DNA of 64,000 bases from Streptomyces liangshanensis. Lineage in GTDB: Bacteria; Actinomycetota; Actinomycetes; Streptomycetales; Streptomycetaceae. This document shows, one piece after another, positions 43,273-52,681 of the stretch (positions are counted from its first letter, which is position 1; each line of letters starts with the position of its first letter). The position numbers and the translations under genes are program-made. The notes below the pieces were generated by a model. The model did no database searches. It saw only the letters and a program-made list of their open reading frames with translations, and had not been told where the DNA came from. The stretch lies in NCBI RefSeq assembly GCF_011694815.1, contig NZ_CP050177.1, forward strand, positions 1,178,001 to 1,242,000, read 5' to 3'.

Positions 43273-45789
43273 TCACCGGGCCGCCCCGCGCGCCCGCCCC
43301 TTCCGGCCGAGGGCCTGCTCGAACCACACCGTCTTGCCGTGCGGGGTGCTGCTCGTCCCCCACTCCCGGGCGAGCGCGCTCACCACGCGTAATCCGCGCC
43401 CGAACTCGTCCTCGCGGCCCGCGCTCAGCAGCGTCGCGGGGGCCGGCTCGTCGTCCTGGACCTCGCACAGCAGGGCGTCGGTGCGCACCAGCCGCAGCCC
43501 AACGTGGTGGGAGCGCGCGTGATGGACGGCGTTGGTGACCAGCTCACTGACCATCAGTTCGGCGGTCTCCACGGCCTCCGGCAGGCCCCAGTCGAGCAGC
43601 CGCCCCTGCACGAGGCGCCTGGCACGTGCCACCTCCCGTGGATCGAGGGCCAGTTGCCATTCGGCGACGTCCCCGTCCGGGATCCCGTTCAGCCGGGCCA
43701 TCAGGAGCGCCACGTCGTCCTTGCGGCCGCCCCGGGTGTTCAGCGCGCGGATGATCGTGTCGCAGGCGTCGTTCATCGACGCGGCGGGATGGGCGGCGGA
43801 CTCGCAGAGCGCGGCCAGGCCGTCCCCGATGTCCGCGCCGCGTACCTCCACCAGGCCGTCGGTGCACAGCACCAGCCGGTCGCCGGGCGCGACGCGGACG
43901 ACCGCCGTCTCGAAGGCCACCCCGCCGACCCCGACGGGCGCGCCGGTCGGCAGGTCGAGCACCTCGGCCCGGCCGTCGGCGGCCCGGACCAGGACGGGCG
44001 GGATGTGCCCGGCGTTGGCGATCTGGAGCTCGGAGTGGATCGGGTCGTACACCGCGTACAGGCAGGTCGCGAGGTAGTTCTCGCCGAGCCGCTGCGCCAG
44101 GTCGTCGAGATTGCGCAGGAGTTGGGCGGGCGGCATCTCCATCGTCGCCATCGTCTGCACGGCGGTGCGCAGTTGGCCCATCATCGCGGCGGACCGCAGC
44201 CCGTGGCCCATCACGTCGCCGACGACCAGCGCCGTACGGGACCCGGGCAGTTTCACGGCGTCGAACCAGTCGCCGCCGACCCGGCCGAGACGGGTGCCGG
44301 GCAGGTAGCGGGTGGCGGTGTCGCAGCCCGCCATCCGCGGGGCGACCGTCGGCAGCATGCTGTCCTGGAGGGTCTCGGCGACGTTCTCCTGGTACGTGTA
44401 CATGCGGGCGTTGTCGAGGACGAGGCCCGCCCGGGCGGCCAGTTCGGCGCCGGTCGTCCGGTCCATGTCGTCGAACGGCTCCCGCTCGGGGCGGCGCATC
44501 AGGACCATGAAGCCGAGCACGACGTCACGCGCCTTGAGCGGCACCAGCAGCATGGACCGGTTGTTGATGAGCGGGCGCAGGTCGCGCTTCTCGAACTCGC
44601 CGGAGATGCGGTCGCCGTCCTCCTCGCTGAGCGTCGGGATGAGGACCGGCTCGCCGGTGACCATGCACTGGAAGAACGGGGTGTGCTCGGGGAACGAGAT
44701 GGCCTCGCCGATCGGCACGGTGTCGTCCCAGCGGCCCGGTTCGTCGTTGTGCTCGACCCAGACCCGGTGCCAGACGGTGGTGACGTCGGGCGGTCCGTCC
44801 GGGAACCCCTCCCCCGCGAGCACGGCGGCCCGCAGGTGGGTCCCTGCGAAGTCGGTGAAGCGCGGGACGGCGGCGCTGGTGACCTCGCGGATGGTGCGCT
44901 CCAGGTCGAGGGAGGAGCCGATCCGGCCGCTCACCTCGTTCAGGAACTCCAGGCTCTCGCGCACCGCGGCGTATTCGAGGTCGAGTTCGGGGCGCGGCGC
45001 CCCGCGCCTGCTCCCGCCGTCCTCGCCGACGACGCTGAGCCTGCTCCGCCGGGCGGCGACCCGGCGCGGCACGCCCCAGTCGGGGGTGACGGGGACCCGG
45101 TCGTGGTGGCTGAACTCCAGCACGGGGTAGCCCAGTTCGAGCACCTGCGAGACGATGCGGCCGGATTCGGCGGGGCTCATGTTCGGCAGGATGTCCGGCA
45201 GCCGCCTGGCGAGCGCCTCGGCGTCCGGGAAGTCCGTGTGCAGGGCGAAGCCCGGCGCTATCCGCTGGACGTCGGCGGGGCCGGCCTCCCGGCCGCCGTT
45301 GCCGTTGCCGTTGTTGTCGTTGTTGTCGTCGTCGTAGCTGCCCTCGGCGCCGGCGCGGAACTGGGCGGCGTCGGCGGCGAGGACGAGATGGCGGCCGGGC
45401 CCGGGACCGACCAGCGGGTAGGCCCACCACAGCACGTCGAGCCGCTCGCGCCCGTCCTCGGAGAGCGTCGCGCGCCCCGACGTCGGGTACGAGCCGCGCG
45501 TGTGCAGGTCGGGCCCCAGTTCGTCGTGTCCGTCGAACGTCGCGCGGCTCTCACCGCCGTCCCCGTGCGCGAGACCCGGCTCGTCGGCGGCGAGTGCGCC
45601 GGCCACCGGCATCAGATCGCTGGCGGACCGGCCCACGGCCTCGTCCTTGGAATGGCCGAAAAGCCGCCCCGCACCGGACGACCAGTGCGACACCAGGCCG
45701 TCACGGTCCACGACGACCACGGCGAGCGGAATCCGGCCTGCCGTTGCGAGCGGCTGTTGCGGCGGCCCCGGCGGAACACCACTGTCCAT
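43273..45789 (-). CDS. PAS-GAF-PP2C (SpoIIE) phosphatase with C-terminal anti-sigma-type ATPase domain
   Basis: 838 residues. A PAS domain near residues 15-75 (VVVVDRDGLVSHWSSGAGRLFG), a polar Asp/Asn/Gly linker (about 150-168), a GAF domain (about 280-475), a SpoIIE PP2C phosphatase (about 490-700; GRVGGDWFDAVKLPG, VGDVMGHG, GRKDDVALLMARL) and a HATPase_c domain (about 720-830; ELVTNAVHHARS, DEFGRGLRVV). This suits partner-switching control of a sigma factor: dephosphorylation of an anti-sigma antagonist plus anti-sigma kinase activity in one soluble protein. Signals would enter through PAS and GAF. A 17-base palindrome lies about 120 bases upstream. Confidence 0.93.
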   Translation of the reverse strand: MDSGVPPGPPQQPLATAGRIPLAVVVVDRDGLVSHWSSGAGRLFGHSKDEAVGRSASDLMPVAGALAADEPGLAHGDGGESRATFDGHDELGPDLHTRGSYPTSGRATLSEDGRERLDVLWWAYPLVGPGPGRHLVLAADAAQFRAGAEGSYDDDNNDNNGNGNGGREAGPADVQRIAPGFALHTDFPDAEALARRLPDILPNMSPAESGRIVSQVLELGYPVLEFSHHDRVPVTPDWGVPRRVAARRSRLSVVGEDGGSRRGAPRPELDLEYAAVRESLEFLNEVSGRIGSSLDLERTIREVTSAAVPRFTDFAGTHLRAAVLAGEGFPDGPPDVTTVWHRVWVEHNDEPGRWDDTVPIGEAISFPEHTPFFQCMVTGEPVLIPTLSEEDGDRISGEFEKRDLRPLINNRSMLLVPLKARDVVLGFMVLMRRPEREPFDDMDRTTGAELAARAGLVLDNARMYTYQENVAETLQDSMLPTVAPRMAGCDTATRYLPGTRLGRVGGDWFDAVKLPGSRTALVVGDVMGHGLRSAAMMGQLRTAVQTMATMEMPPAQLLRNLDDLAQRLGENYLATCLYAVYDPIHSELQIANAGHIPPVLVRAADGRAEVLDLPTGAPVGVGGVAFETAVVRVAPGDRLVLCTDGLVEVRGADIGDGLAALCESAAHPAASMNDACDTIIRALNTRGGRKDDVALLMARLNGIPDGDVAEWQLALDPREVARARRLVQGRLLDWGLPEAVETAELMVSELVTNAVHHARSHHVGLRLVRTDALLCEVQDDEPAPATLLSAGREDEFGRGLRVVSALAREWGTSSTPHGKTVWFEQALGRKGRARGAAR

Positions 45790-45910
45790 GGCTGGAAGGC
45801 TCCTTCCCTGCCGCCAGGATCTGCGGCTCCGCCCACCACGGTACGGCCCCGCACACGGGATGCGCCGGGCAATGAACTAATAGGTGGTGCGCCCGCGCAC
45901 GCCGTGGAAT

Positions 45911-45927
45911 TGACTGAAATTCAGTCA
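45911..45927. promoter_or_regulatory. 17-bp palindrome TGACTGAAATTCAGTCA
   Basis: Perfect 8-base arms around a single central A. It stands out as AT-rich and has the shape of a TetR-family operator, like those often found by MFS exporters. It lies upstream of the PP2C regulator gene and 31 bases beyond the MFS stop, so if it controls a gene in this window it would be the PP2C gene. No TetR gene is adjacent. Confidence 0.5.
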
Positions 45928-45957
45928 GTCTTTCAACGGTCTTCCCCGGGGCCCGTC

Positions 45958-48393
45958 TCAGTCCTCGTGGCCCAGTTGGAGGTCGCGTTCGGTGCGCCCG
46001 CCGCCCGCGACCTGGAGCACGGTGGCGACCGGCGGATAACCCGCCGCGATCACCGTGTACTCGCCCGACGAGAGGTCCACGAAGCGGAACATTCCGTCGG
46101 CGCCGGTGGTGAGGGTGTCGACCACGTTGCCCGCCGCGTCGAGCAGCGTGACGCGGGCGTCCTCGACCGGACGGCCGCCCCCGGCCCGTACCGTACCGCG
46201 CAGCACCGCCCCGCCCGCCAGCTCGATGTCCTGCCGGGTCTCGCGGGAGGACTGCACACTGACCGGGAGCGCGGCCGGGCGGAAGGCGGGGGCGCTCGCG
46301 GCGAGTGTGTACTCCCCCGCCACCAGTTCGCCGATGACGTAGGCGCCCTCGCGCCCGCTGCGGGTGGACGCCACGACGTCGCCCCGTACGTCGGTGAGGG
46401 TCACGGCGGCGTCCCGCACCGGGGTGCCGTCCGCGGTGACGACCGCGCCGGCGAGGCGGCCGGCGCCGCCGAGGACCACGTCCAGCTCGACGGGGCGTTC
46501 GCCGACGGTGACGGTGACGGCCTGCGGCTGGTGGCCGCCGGCCGCGGCGATCATCACGTACGAGCCGGCGCCGGGCACGCTCAGCGCGTACCGCCCGTCC
46601 TCGCCGCTGGCCCCGCGCCCGATCTGTTGTCCCTGGACGTCGATGAGGGTGAGCGCGGCCCGGGGGACCGTACTGCCGTCGTAGTGCTGCACGGTGCCGC
46701 AGACGGCCACTCCCGAGACGTACGGGGACGGCGCGGCGAGCGGGGCGCCGTTCGCGGCGGCGCGCGCGGTGGGGACGGCGGAGGTCTCGGCGGCGGGGGC
46801 GTTGTGGGACACCAGCGGTTTCTCCTTGAGGAAGAAGGCGAGCACCGTGCCGAGGACGAGCACCGGCACGAGGTAGAGGAAGATCCGCGGCATCGCGTCG
46901 GCGTACGCCTGGATGTAGTGGTCCCGCGTCGCCGGCGGCAGCGCGTGGACCATCTGCGGGGTGATCGCGTGCGGGTTCGGCAGTCCGGCGCCCGCCGGGA
47001 TCCGGTCGGCGAGCGCGTCGGTGAGCCGGTTGGCGAAGAGCGTGCCGAAGACGGCGGCGCCGACGCTGCCGCCGATCTGCCGGAAGTAGTTGTTGGCGCT
47101 GGTGGCGGTGCCGAGGTCGGAGGGCGGCACCGCGTTCTGCACGGCCAGGATGAGGACGGGCATCACCAGCCCGATGCCGAGGCCCAACACCGCCTGGGCG
47201 ATGCCGCATTCGAGCCGGGAGGTGTCGGCCTCCAGCCGGGACAGCAGCCACATGCCGACGACCGAGATCGCGCCGCCGAGCAGCGGGTAGACCCGGTAGC
47301 GGCCGGTACGGCTGATGAGTTGCCCCGAGACGACGGAGGCGACGACGATGCCGCCCATCATCGGCAGCATCAGCAGTCCCGACTCGGTGGCGCTGGCGCC
47401 GTCGACCATCTGGAGGAAGGTCGGCAGGTAGCTGGCGGCGCCGAACAGCGCCACCCCGACCACCGCGCCGATCAGGCCGGTGAGGTTGAAGACGGAGTCG
47501 CGGAACAGCCGCAGCGGGATGATCGGTTCGGACGCGCGGCGCTCGACGAGCAGGAAGAGCGCGGCCGTTCCGACCGCGCCGGCGGCGAGTCCGACGATGA
47601 CGCGGGAGCCCCACGCGTACTCCGTGCCGCCCCAACTGGTCAGCAGGACCAGGCAGGTCGAGGCGGCGGCGAGCATCAGCGCGCCGAGGATGTCGAGCCG
47701 GCCCCGGGTGGTGGGCTTGGGGAGCTTGAGGACGACGGACACCACGGCGAGGGTGACCAGGCCGAAGGGCACGTTGAAGTAGAAGCACCAGCGCCAGGAC
47801 GCGTGGTCGGTGAAGAAGCCGCCGAGCAGCGGTCCCGCCACCGACGCGAGGCCGAACGCGCCGCCGATCAGCCCCATGAACCGGCCGCGCTGCCGGGGCG
47901 GCACGATGTCGGCGATGATCGCCTGGACACCGATCATCAGGCCGCCCGCGCCGATGCCCTGGACGGCCCGGAAGGCGATCAGCTCGTTCATCGTGCGCGA
48001 CCAGCCGGCCAGGGCCGAGCCGATGACGAACACGACGATCGCGAACTGGAAGACGCCCTTGCGGCCGAAGAGGTCGCCGAGCTTGCCGTAGATCGGCAGG
48101 CCGATCGTGGAGGTCAGCAGGTACGCGGTGATCGCCCAGGACATCCGCTCCAGGCCGTGGAGTTCCCCCACGATCTTGGGCAGGGCGGTCGCCACGATCA
48201 TCTGTTCCAGCGCGGCGAGCAGCAGGGCGAGCATCAGCCCGAAGAAGACGAGCCGGACCCGGCGGGGGCTCAGCGGCTCGGCCGGCGGCGCGCCGCCGGT
48301 GGCGGGGCCCGGGGGCGGCGGGCCGCCCGCCGCCCGGTCCCGGGCGGGCGCGGTGGCCTGCCCCGCGTCCTTCACCAGCGTGATCCCGCCCAC
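45958..48393 (-). CDS. MFS (DHA2, 14-TM) exporter with C-terminal carboxypeptidase-regulatory-like domains
   Basis: 811 residues. Residues about 50-570 form a 14-segment drug:H+ antiporter of the EmrB/QacA type (LAALEQMIVATALPKIVGEL, the motif A loop YGKLGDLFGRKGVF, motif C region GGAFGLASVAGPLLGG). After the last membrane segment come three tandem beta-sandwich repeats of the CarboxypepD_reg / CnaB type (GTVQHYDGSTVPRAALTLIDVQG, GAVVTADGTPVRDAAVTLTDVRG, GTVRAGGGRPVEDARVTLLDAAG). The start is the GTG at 48393 with GGGGAG seven bases before; an upstream frame to 48591 adds 66 Pro-rich residues. Substrate unknown. Confidence 0.9.
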   Translation of the reverse strand: MGGITLVKDAGQATAPARDRAAGGPPPPGPATGGAPPAEPLSPRRVRLVFFGLMLALLLAALEQMIVATALPKIVGELHGLERMSWAITAYLLTSTIGLPIYGKLGDLFGRKGVFQFAIVVFVIGSALAGWSRTMNELIAFRAVQGIGAGGLMIGVQAIIADIVPPRQRGRFMGLIGGAFGLASVAGPLLGGFFTDHASWRWCFYFNVPFGLVTLAVVSVVLKLPKPTTRGRLDILGALMLAAASTCLVLLTSWGGTEYAWGSRVIVGLAAGAVGTAALFLLVERRASEPIIPLRLFRDSVFNLTGLIGAVVGVALFGAASYLPTFLQMVDGASATESGLLMLPMMGGIVVASVVSGQLISRTGRYRVYPLLGGAISVVGMWLLSRLEADTSRLECGIAQAVLGLGIGLVMPVLILAVQNAVPPSDLGTATSANNYFRQIGGSVGAAVFGTLFANRLTDALADRIPAGAGLPNPHAITPQMVHALPPATRDHYIQAYADAMPRIFLYLVPVLVLGTVLAFFLKEKPLVSHNAPAAETSAVPTARAAANGAPLAAPSPYVSGVAVCGTVQHYDGSTVPRAALTLIDVQGQQIGRGASGEDGRYALSVPGAGSYVMIAAAGGHQPQAVTVTVGERPVELDVVLGGAGRLAGAVVTADGTPVRDAAVTLTDVRGDVVASTRSGREGAYVIGELVAGEYTLAASAPAFRPAALPVSVQSSRETRQDIELAGGAVLRGTVRAGGGRPVEDARVTLLDAAGNVVDTLTTGADGMFRFVDLSSGEYTVIAAGYPPVATVLQVAGGGRTERDLQLGHED

Positions 48394-48601
48394 GTACTGC
48401 TCCCCTCGTCGCACCTGCGCGGCGTCATTCTTCGCATTGCTCGCCAACCAGGAGCAAGCGGGAATCGCCGGGCCGAAGGGGCTTGGGACGAGGGCGGGTT
48501 GGGGGGAAAGGGGCGCACCGGGGCGCTCATCAGGGGCTTTCCCGTGAGGCGTCGCGCGGGGCGCGGGCAACGGCGTCGCGGGGAAATCCACTCGAACCGG
48601 T

Positions 48602-48625
48602 GACCCCGGGGCGGCCCCCGGGGTC
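48602..48625 (-). terminator. Hairpin terminator after SRPBCC gene
   Basis: GACCCCGGGG and CCCCGGGGTC form a perfect 10-base stem with a CGGC loop, 34 bases beyond the stop of the leftward gene ending at 48660. Confidence 0.7.
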
Positions 48626-48659
48626 GGGCGGTTCAGGCCGTTCAGGCCTTTCGGGCGGC

Positions 48660-49103
48660 CTACTTCTCGGTCTCGGCCGCGAGCTTGGCCAGGATCTCGT
48701 CGTAGATCCGGCCGAGGCCCTTGGGGGCGAAGGTCCGCTCGAAGAAGCCGCCGATGCCGCCGGCGCCGTCCCAGACAGTGGTGACGACGGCCTTGGAGCT
48801 GCCCTCGCCGGCCGGGGTGACGGTCCAGGTGGTGACCATCGAGGAGTTCCGGTCCTTCTCCACGAGCCGGCCGTCGCTGGGCTCGGTCACCTCCAGCAGG
48901 CAGTCGCGGACGCGCTTGCTGGTGGCCTGGAGCTTCCAGTGGACGAGGGTGCCCTCGCCGTCGCCGCCCTCCCTCACCTCGTACTCGCTGAAGTGCGCGG
49001 GCAGGAGCTTCGCCCGGGTGTCCTGGTAATCGGCCAGCGCGTCGAACACCGTGTCCGCTTTCGCCGCGATGATCCGCTCCGTCGTGGCCTCGACCTGCGC
49101 CAT
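48660..49103 (-). CDS. SRPBCC (START-like) family protein
   Basis: 147 residues, helix-grip fold. MAQVEATTERIIAAKADTVFDALADYQDTRAKLLPAHF is the standard polyketide-cyclase/dehydrase-type N-terminus, and GGFFERTFAPKGLGRIYDEILAKLAA is the long C-terminal helix over the cavity. Such proteins bind hydrophobic ligands; function unknown. The start is the ATG at 49103 after GGAGGAA. It is divergent from the radical SAM gene. Confidence 0.9.
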   Translation of the reverse strand: MAQVEATTERIIAAKADTVFDALADYQDTRAKLLPAHFSEYEVREGGDGEGTLVHWKLQATSKRVRDCLLEVTEPSDGRLVEKDRNSSMVTTWTVTPAGEGSSKAVVTTVWDGAGGIGGFFERTFAPKGLGRIYDEILAKLAAETEK

Positions 49104-49212
49104 GGCGCTTCCTCCAGCACTCGGTTCTCGGTTGGGGTGCGGCCAGCCAACCACCCTCCGGTACACCCGCCCAAATCCGGGATCGATTCGACCATCCGTT
49201 CGACTATCGAGC

Positions 49213-49224
49213 GAACACGTGTTC
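49213..49224. promoter_or_regulatory. SOS (LexA) box-like palindrome before radical SAM gene
   Basis: GAACACGTGTTC is a perfect 12-base palindrome in the GAAC-N4-GTTC form of actinobacterial LexA boxes. It is followed at once by TATTGT (49225-49230), a good -10 box. The gene start is at 49259 with GAGGAGG between. Binding here would block the promoter, as expected for SOS control. Confidence 0.6.
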
Positions 49225-49258
49225 TATTGTGGAGACAGCACTACCGAGGAGGTACTCC

Positions 49259-50320
49259 ATGCGCTGGGACAATCTGGCCGAGGGGCCGTCCACCGCACGG
49301 CCCGCCGGGGACATCGCGCTCTTCGGTACGGACGCGGTCACCACCCGCACCTTCGACACCCCCGAGTTCCGCGGCATCACCTTCCACGAGGTCCGCGCGC
49401 GCTCGATCGTGAACCGGGTCCCGGGAGCTTCCCGCATGCCGTTCGAGTGGACGGTGAACCCGTACCGGGGCTGCACACACGCCTGCGTCTACTGCTTCGC
49501 CCGCAAGACCCACAGCTATCTGGACCTCGACACCGGCCTGGGCTTCGACTCCCAGATCGTCGTCAAGATCAACGCCCCGGAGCTGGTACGGCGCAAGCTG
49601 GCCTCACGCCAGTGGCAGGGCGCCCACATCGCGATGGGCACGAACGTCGACTGCTACCAGCGGGCGGAGGGCCGCTACCGGCTGATGCCCGGGATCATCA
49701 CGGCCCTGAGTGAGCGGGCCAACCCCTTCTCCATCCTCACCAAGGGGACGCTGATCCTCCGCGACCTGGACCTGCTGCGCGAGGCGGCCTCGGTCACCGA
49801 TGTCGGCGTCTCGGTCTCGGTGGGCTTCACCGACCAGGAGCTGTGGCGCACGGTCGAACCGGGCACCCCCTCCCCGGAGCGGCGGCTCGACGTCGTACGG
49901 GCCATGACGGACGCCGGGATCGGCTGCGGGGTGCTGATGGCTCCGGTGATCCCGTTCCTGGGCGACAGCCCCGAGCAGCTCCGTTCGACGGTACGGGCGA
50001 TAGCGGCGTCCGGGGCGACCTCGGTGACCCCGCTGGTGCTGCACCTGCGGCCGGGGGCGCGCGAGTGGTTCATGGAGTGGCTGGGGCAGCACCACCCGCA
50101 GCTGGTGGGGCGGTACGAGCGGATGTACGCGGAGGGCGCGTACGCCCCGAAGTGGTACCAGCGGCGGATCACGCGCCAGGTCCACGAGTTGGCCGACTCG
50201 TTCGGCATCGGCCCCCGGGGCGCGGCCACGTCGATGGGGCTGACCAGGCCGGGCAACCACCGGGGGGCCGCGCCGCTGCCGGACCCGGAGCCGGAAGGCA
50301 CCCAGCTGACGCTGCTGTGA
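49259..50320 (+). CDS. Rv2578c-type radical SAM protein
   Basis: 353 residues. The radical SAM cluster motif is CTHACVYC in NPYRGCTHACVYCFAR. Downstream are VVKINAPELVRRKL, IAMGTNVDCYQRAEG and ILTKGTLILRD. This matches the actinobacterial Rv2578c family and is distantly like SplB spore photoproduct lyases. The reaction is unknown. The SOS-like box and the SplB-like features suggest a link to DNA damage. GAGGAGG precedes the ATG at 49259; an in-frame start at 49229 would lie inside the promoter. Confidence 0.92.
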   Translation: MRWDNLAEGPSTARPAGDIALFGTDAVTTRTFDTPEFRGITFHEVRARSIVNRVPGASRMPFEWTVNPYRGCTHACVYCFARKTHSYLDLDTGLGFDSQIVVKINAPELVRRKLASRQWQGAHIAMGTNVDCYQRAEGRYRLMPGIITALSERANPFSILTKGTLILRDLDLLREAASVTDVGVSVSVGFTDQELWRTVEPGTPSPERRLDVVRAMTDAGIGCGVLMAPVIPFLGDSPEQLRSTVRAIAASGATSVTPLVLHLRPGAREWFMEWLGQHHPQLVGRYERMYAEGAYAPKWYQRRITRQVHELADSFGIGPRGAATSMGLTRPGNHRGAAPLPDPEPEGTQLTLL

Positions 50321-50478
50321 GGGGACTCGCGCCCCGCCCGTGCGGGCCGTACCCCCTACCCGTCATACCTGGGAGCCACCCGCGAGGTGAGCTCCCCGGC
50401 GGGACGCGAACGACACGGTGTGATCCCTAACTTCGGTACCGGAAGCACGACACCACCCGGTACGGAAGGTCCTCTCCC

Positions 50479-51522
50479 ATGGCGTCACGGCCCCGCACAG
50501 GCCTCTCCCCGCGCACGCTCCGCACCCTGCTCGCCGCGCTCGTCACCGCCTCGGTGGCGGTGCCGGTGTCGGGCGCGGCCCGCCCGGCGGCCGTCCCCGC
50601 GCCCGTCCCGGCCGCCCTCGCACCGCTGCGGGGCCACCTGACGCCCGCCGCCCTGGACGCGCGGTACGCCGTCAACCGGGCCGGGATCCGGGCCGCCGGG
50701 CGCGTGGCGGCCGGTCACGGCGATCACGTACGGGCCAGGGCGCTGCGTGTCCTGGCGGACCCCGCGCGGCACTTCCTCTCGTTCGACGGCCGCGACGGCG
50801 GCCGTACCGCCGAGGTGTACGGCGACCTCGCCCACGCCCGGCGGATCGCGGTGCTGGTGCCCGGCTCGGACACCGGCCTCGACCACTACGCGCGCTTCGG
50901 GGCCGGGGCGGCGGCGCTCCGGGCGGAGATGGGCGCGGGGGCCGCCGTGATCGCCTGGCTCGGCTACCGGACCCCGGCCACGGTGAGCACCGCCGTACTG
51001 ACCACCGGCCGGGCCGACGAAGCGGCGCCCGGGCTGCGGTCGTTCGTCGGCGCGCTGGCCGCCGCCGCGCCCGCCGCGCGGCTGTCGCTGCTCTGCCATT
51101 CGTACGGCTCGGTCGTCTGCGCCCGCGCCGCGCCGGGCCTGCCGGTCGCCGACCTGGTGCTGTACGGGAGCCCCGGCACCGGCGTCGACCGGGCCGCCGC
51201 GCTGCGCACCCGGGCCACCGTCTGGGCGGGGCGGGGTTCCGCCGACCACATCGACCTGGTGCCCCACGGGCGGCTCCGACTGCCGTGCGTGACGGTCGGG
51301 TTCGGCGGGGATCCGGTGTCGGAGGCGTTCGGCGCCCGGGTGTTCGACGCGGGCGGGGCGGCCCACAGCGGCTATCTGCGGCCGGGGTCGGTGTCGCTGC
51401 GGAACCTGGCCCGGATAGCCGCCGGGCGGACGGCGGCGGACGCGTCCGGGGGGTCGGCGGCGGACGGCCCCGGGCGAACGACCGCGGCCGCGACCCACGC
51501 CGGGGAGGCCGGGCGTGCGTGA
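50479..51522 (+). CDS. Secreted alpha/beta hydrolase (DUF1023 type)
   Basis: 347 residues. A signal peptide is present (RTLRTLLAALVTASVAVPVSGAA). The body matches DUF1023 alpha/beta hydrolases: AVLVPGSDTGLDHY, the elbow LLCHSYGSVVCA with the nucleophile serine, and LVLYGSPGTGVD. It ends in a low-complexity Ala/Gly/Thr tail of about 40 residues. The substrate is unknown. It overlaps the acyltransferase gene by 8 bases, so the two are probably translated together. Confidence 0.87.
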   Translation: MASRPRTGLSPRTLRTLLAALVTASVAVPVSGAARPAAVPAPVPAALAPLRGHLTPAALDARYAVNRAGIRAAGRVAAGHGDHVRARALRVLADPARHFLSFDGRDGGRTAEVYGDLAHARRIAVLVPGSDTGLDHYARFGAGAAALRAEMGAGAAVIAWLGYRTPATVSTAVLTTGRADEAAPGLRSFVGALAAAAPAARLSLLCHSYGSVVCARAAPGLPVADLVLYGSPGTGVDRAAALRTRATVWAGRGSADHIDLVPHGRLRLPCVTVGFGGDPVSEAFGARVFDAGGAAHSGYLRPGSVSLRNLARIAAGRTAADASGGSAADGPGRTTAAATHAGEAGRA

Positions 51523-52681
51523 CCTCGTGCGGCGGATCGAGGCCGCCACCCCGCCCGGCCGTGACCGGGCCACCGACGCCCTGCGCGCGCTCGCCATCCT
51601 CGGTGTGGTGCTCGGCCACTGGCTGGTGACCGCCCTGGTCACCGACAGCGGTACGGTGCGCGCCGCGAGCCCGCTGCGGGACATGCCCCGACTGGCCCCG
51701 GTCTCCTGGCTGTTCCAGACCCTCGCGGTCTTCTTCGTCGTCTGCGGCCGGGTGGCCGCGCCGGGTTACGCGTCGGCGCGCGCCCGGGGCACCACGTACG
51801 GGCAGTGGCTCGGCGCCAGGACCGCGCGGCTGTGGCGGCCGGTGACCGCCGTGCTGGGGGTGTGGACGGTGGCGGCGGCCGTGATGCTGGTCTCCGGGGT
51901 GAGCCCGCCGACCGTGTACGCGCTGCTGCGACTGGTGCTGTCCCCGCTGTGGTTCCTGCTGGTCCTGATGGCGTTGACGGCGGCGACCCCGCTGGTCGCG
52001 CGGCTGCACCCGCTGTGGCCGCTCGCCGTGGTCCTGCACGTCGACCTGGTCCGGTTCGCGCTCGGCGGGCCCGCGTGGCTCGGCTGGGTCAACCTGCCGG
52101 CGGCCTGGCTCGTCCCGTACTGCCTGGGCGCGGCCTGGTCCCGCGGCGAGCTGAACGGCCGCGTGGCCGCGCGGGTGCTGCTGGTGGGCGGTTGCGCGGC
52201 GACCGCGCTGCTCGTCCTGTGCGCCGGCTACCCGGCGTCCATGGTCGGTGTGCCGGGCGCCCCGGTCTCGAACCTCGACCCGCCGACCCTGGCGGCCGTG
52301 ACCTTCGGGCTCGCGCAGTGCGGGGCGGCCCTGCTCCTCCTGGACCCGCTGCGGCGGGCGTGCGCGCGGCCGGCGCTCTGGGCGGCGGTGGCACTGGCCA
52401 ATCTCTCCGCGATGACGCTGTTCCTGTGGCACCAGACGGCGCTGCTGGCCGTCACCGCGACCGGTCTGCTCGCGGGCCGCCCGCTGCCCGGCCTGCACAC
52501 CGTGCCGGACGGTCCCGGCTGGGTACTGGCGCGGCTCGCGTGGCTCCCGGTGTTCGCGGCGGCGCTGCTGGTCTGTTGGATGGCGTTCCGCGGCCATGAA
52601 CAGCGGGCGCGCGGCCGGACGGAAGTCGTCCGCGGGGGACGACGGGCCACCCGCCACCGGGCGGAGGCCGGACATGTCTAG
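51515..52681 (+). CDS. Acyltransferase-3-family membrane protein
   Basis: 388 residues, about ten membrane segments. The N-terminus RATDALRALAILGVVLGHWLVTALV has the family histidine, and later LSPLWFLLVLMALTA and LFLWHQTALLAV are typical of acyltransferase 3. Such proteins move acyl groups to extracellular sugars, lipids or peptidoglycan. The GTG at 51515 is inside the end of the hydrolase gene. Its stop overlaps the start of the histidine kinase gene. Confidence 0.87.
   Translation: MRDLVRRIEAATPPGRDRATDALRALAILGVVLGHWLVTALVTDSGTVRAASPLRDMPRLAPVSWLFQTLAVFFVVCGRVAAPGYASARARGTTYGQWLGARTARLWRPVTAVLGVWTVAAAVMLVSGVSPPTVYALLRLVLSPLWFLLVLMALTAATPLVARLHPLWPLAVVLHVDLVRFALGGPAWLGWVNLPAAWLVPYCLGAAWSRGELNGRVAARVLLVGGCAATALLVLCAGYPASMVGVPGAPVSNLDPPTLAAVTFGLAQCGAALLLLDPLRRACARPALWAAVALANLSAMTLFLWHQTALLAVTATGLLAGRPLPGLHTVPDGPGWVLARLAWLPVFAAALLVCWMAFRGHEQRARGRTEVVRGGRRATRHRAEAGHV

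Noticed and set aside
43504..48603. A 1,699-codon open frame on the plus strand, and several others of 300-700 codons antisense to known genes
   Set aside because: They are third-position GC artefacts opposite the PP2C and MFS genes (and likewise opposite GH38, GH85 and the lipoprotein). Their products are Arg/Gly/Ala-rich with no domain, while the opposite strand has full families.
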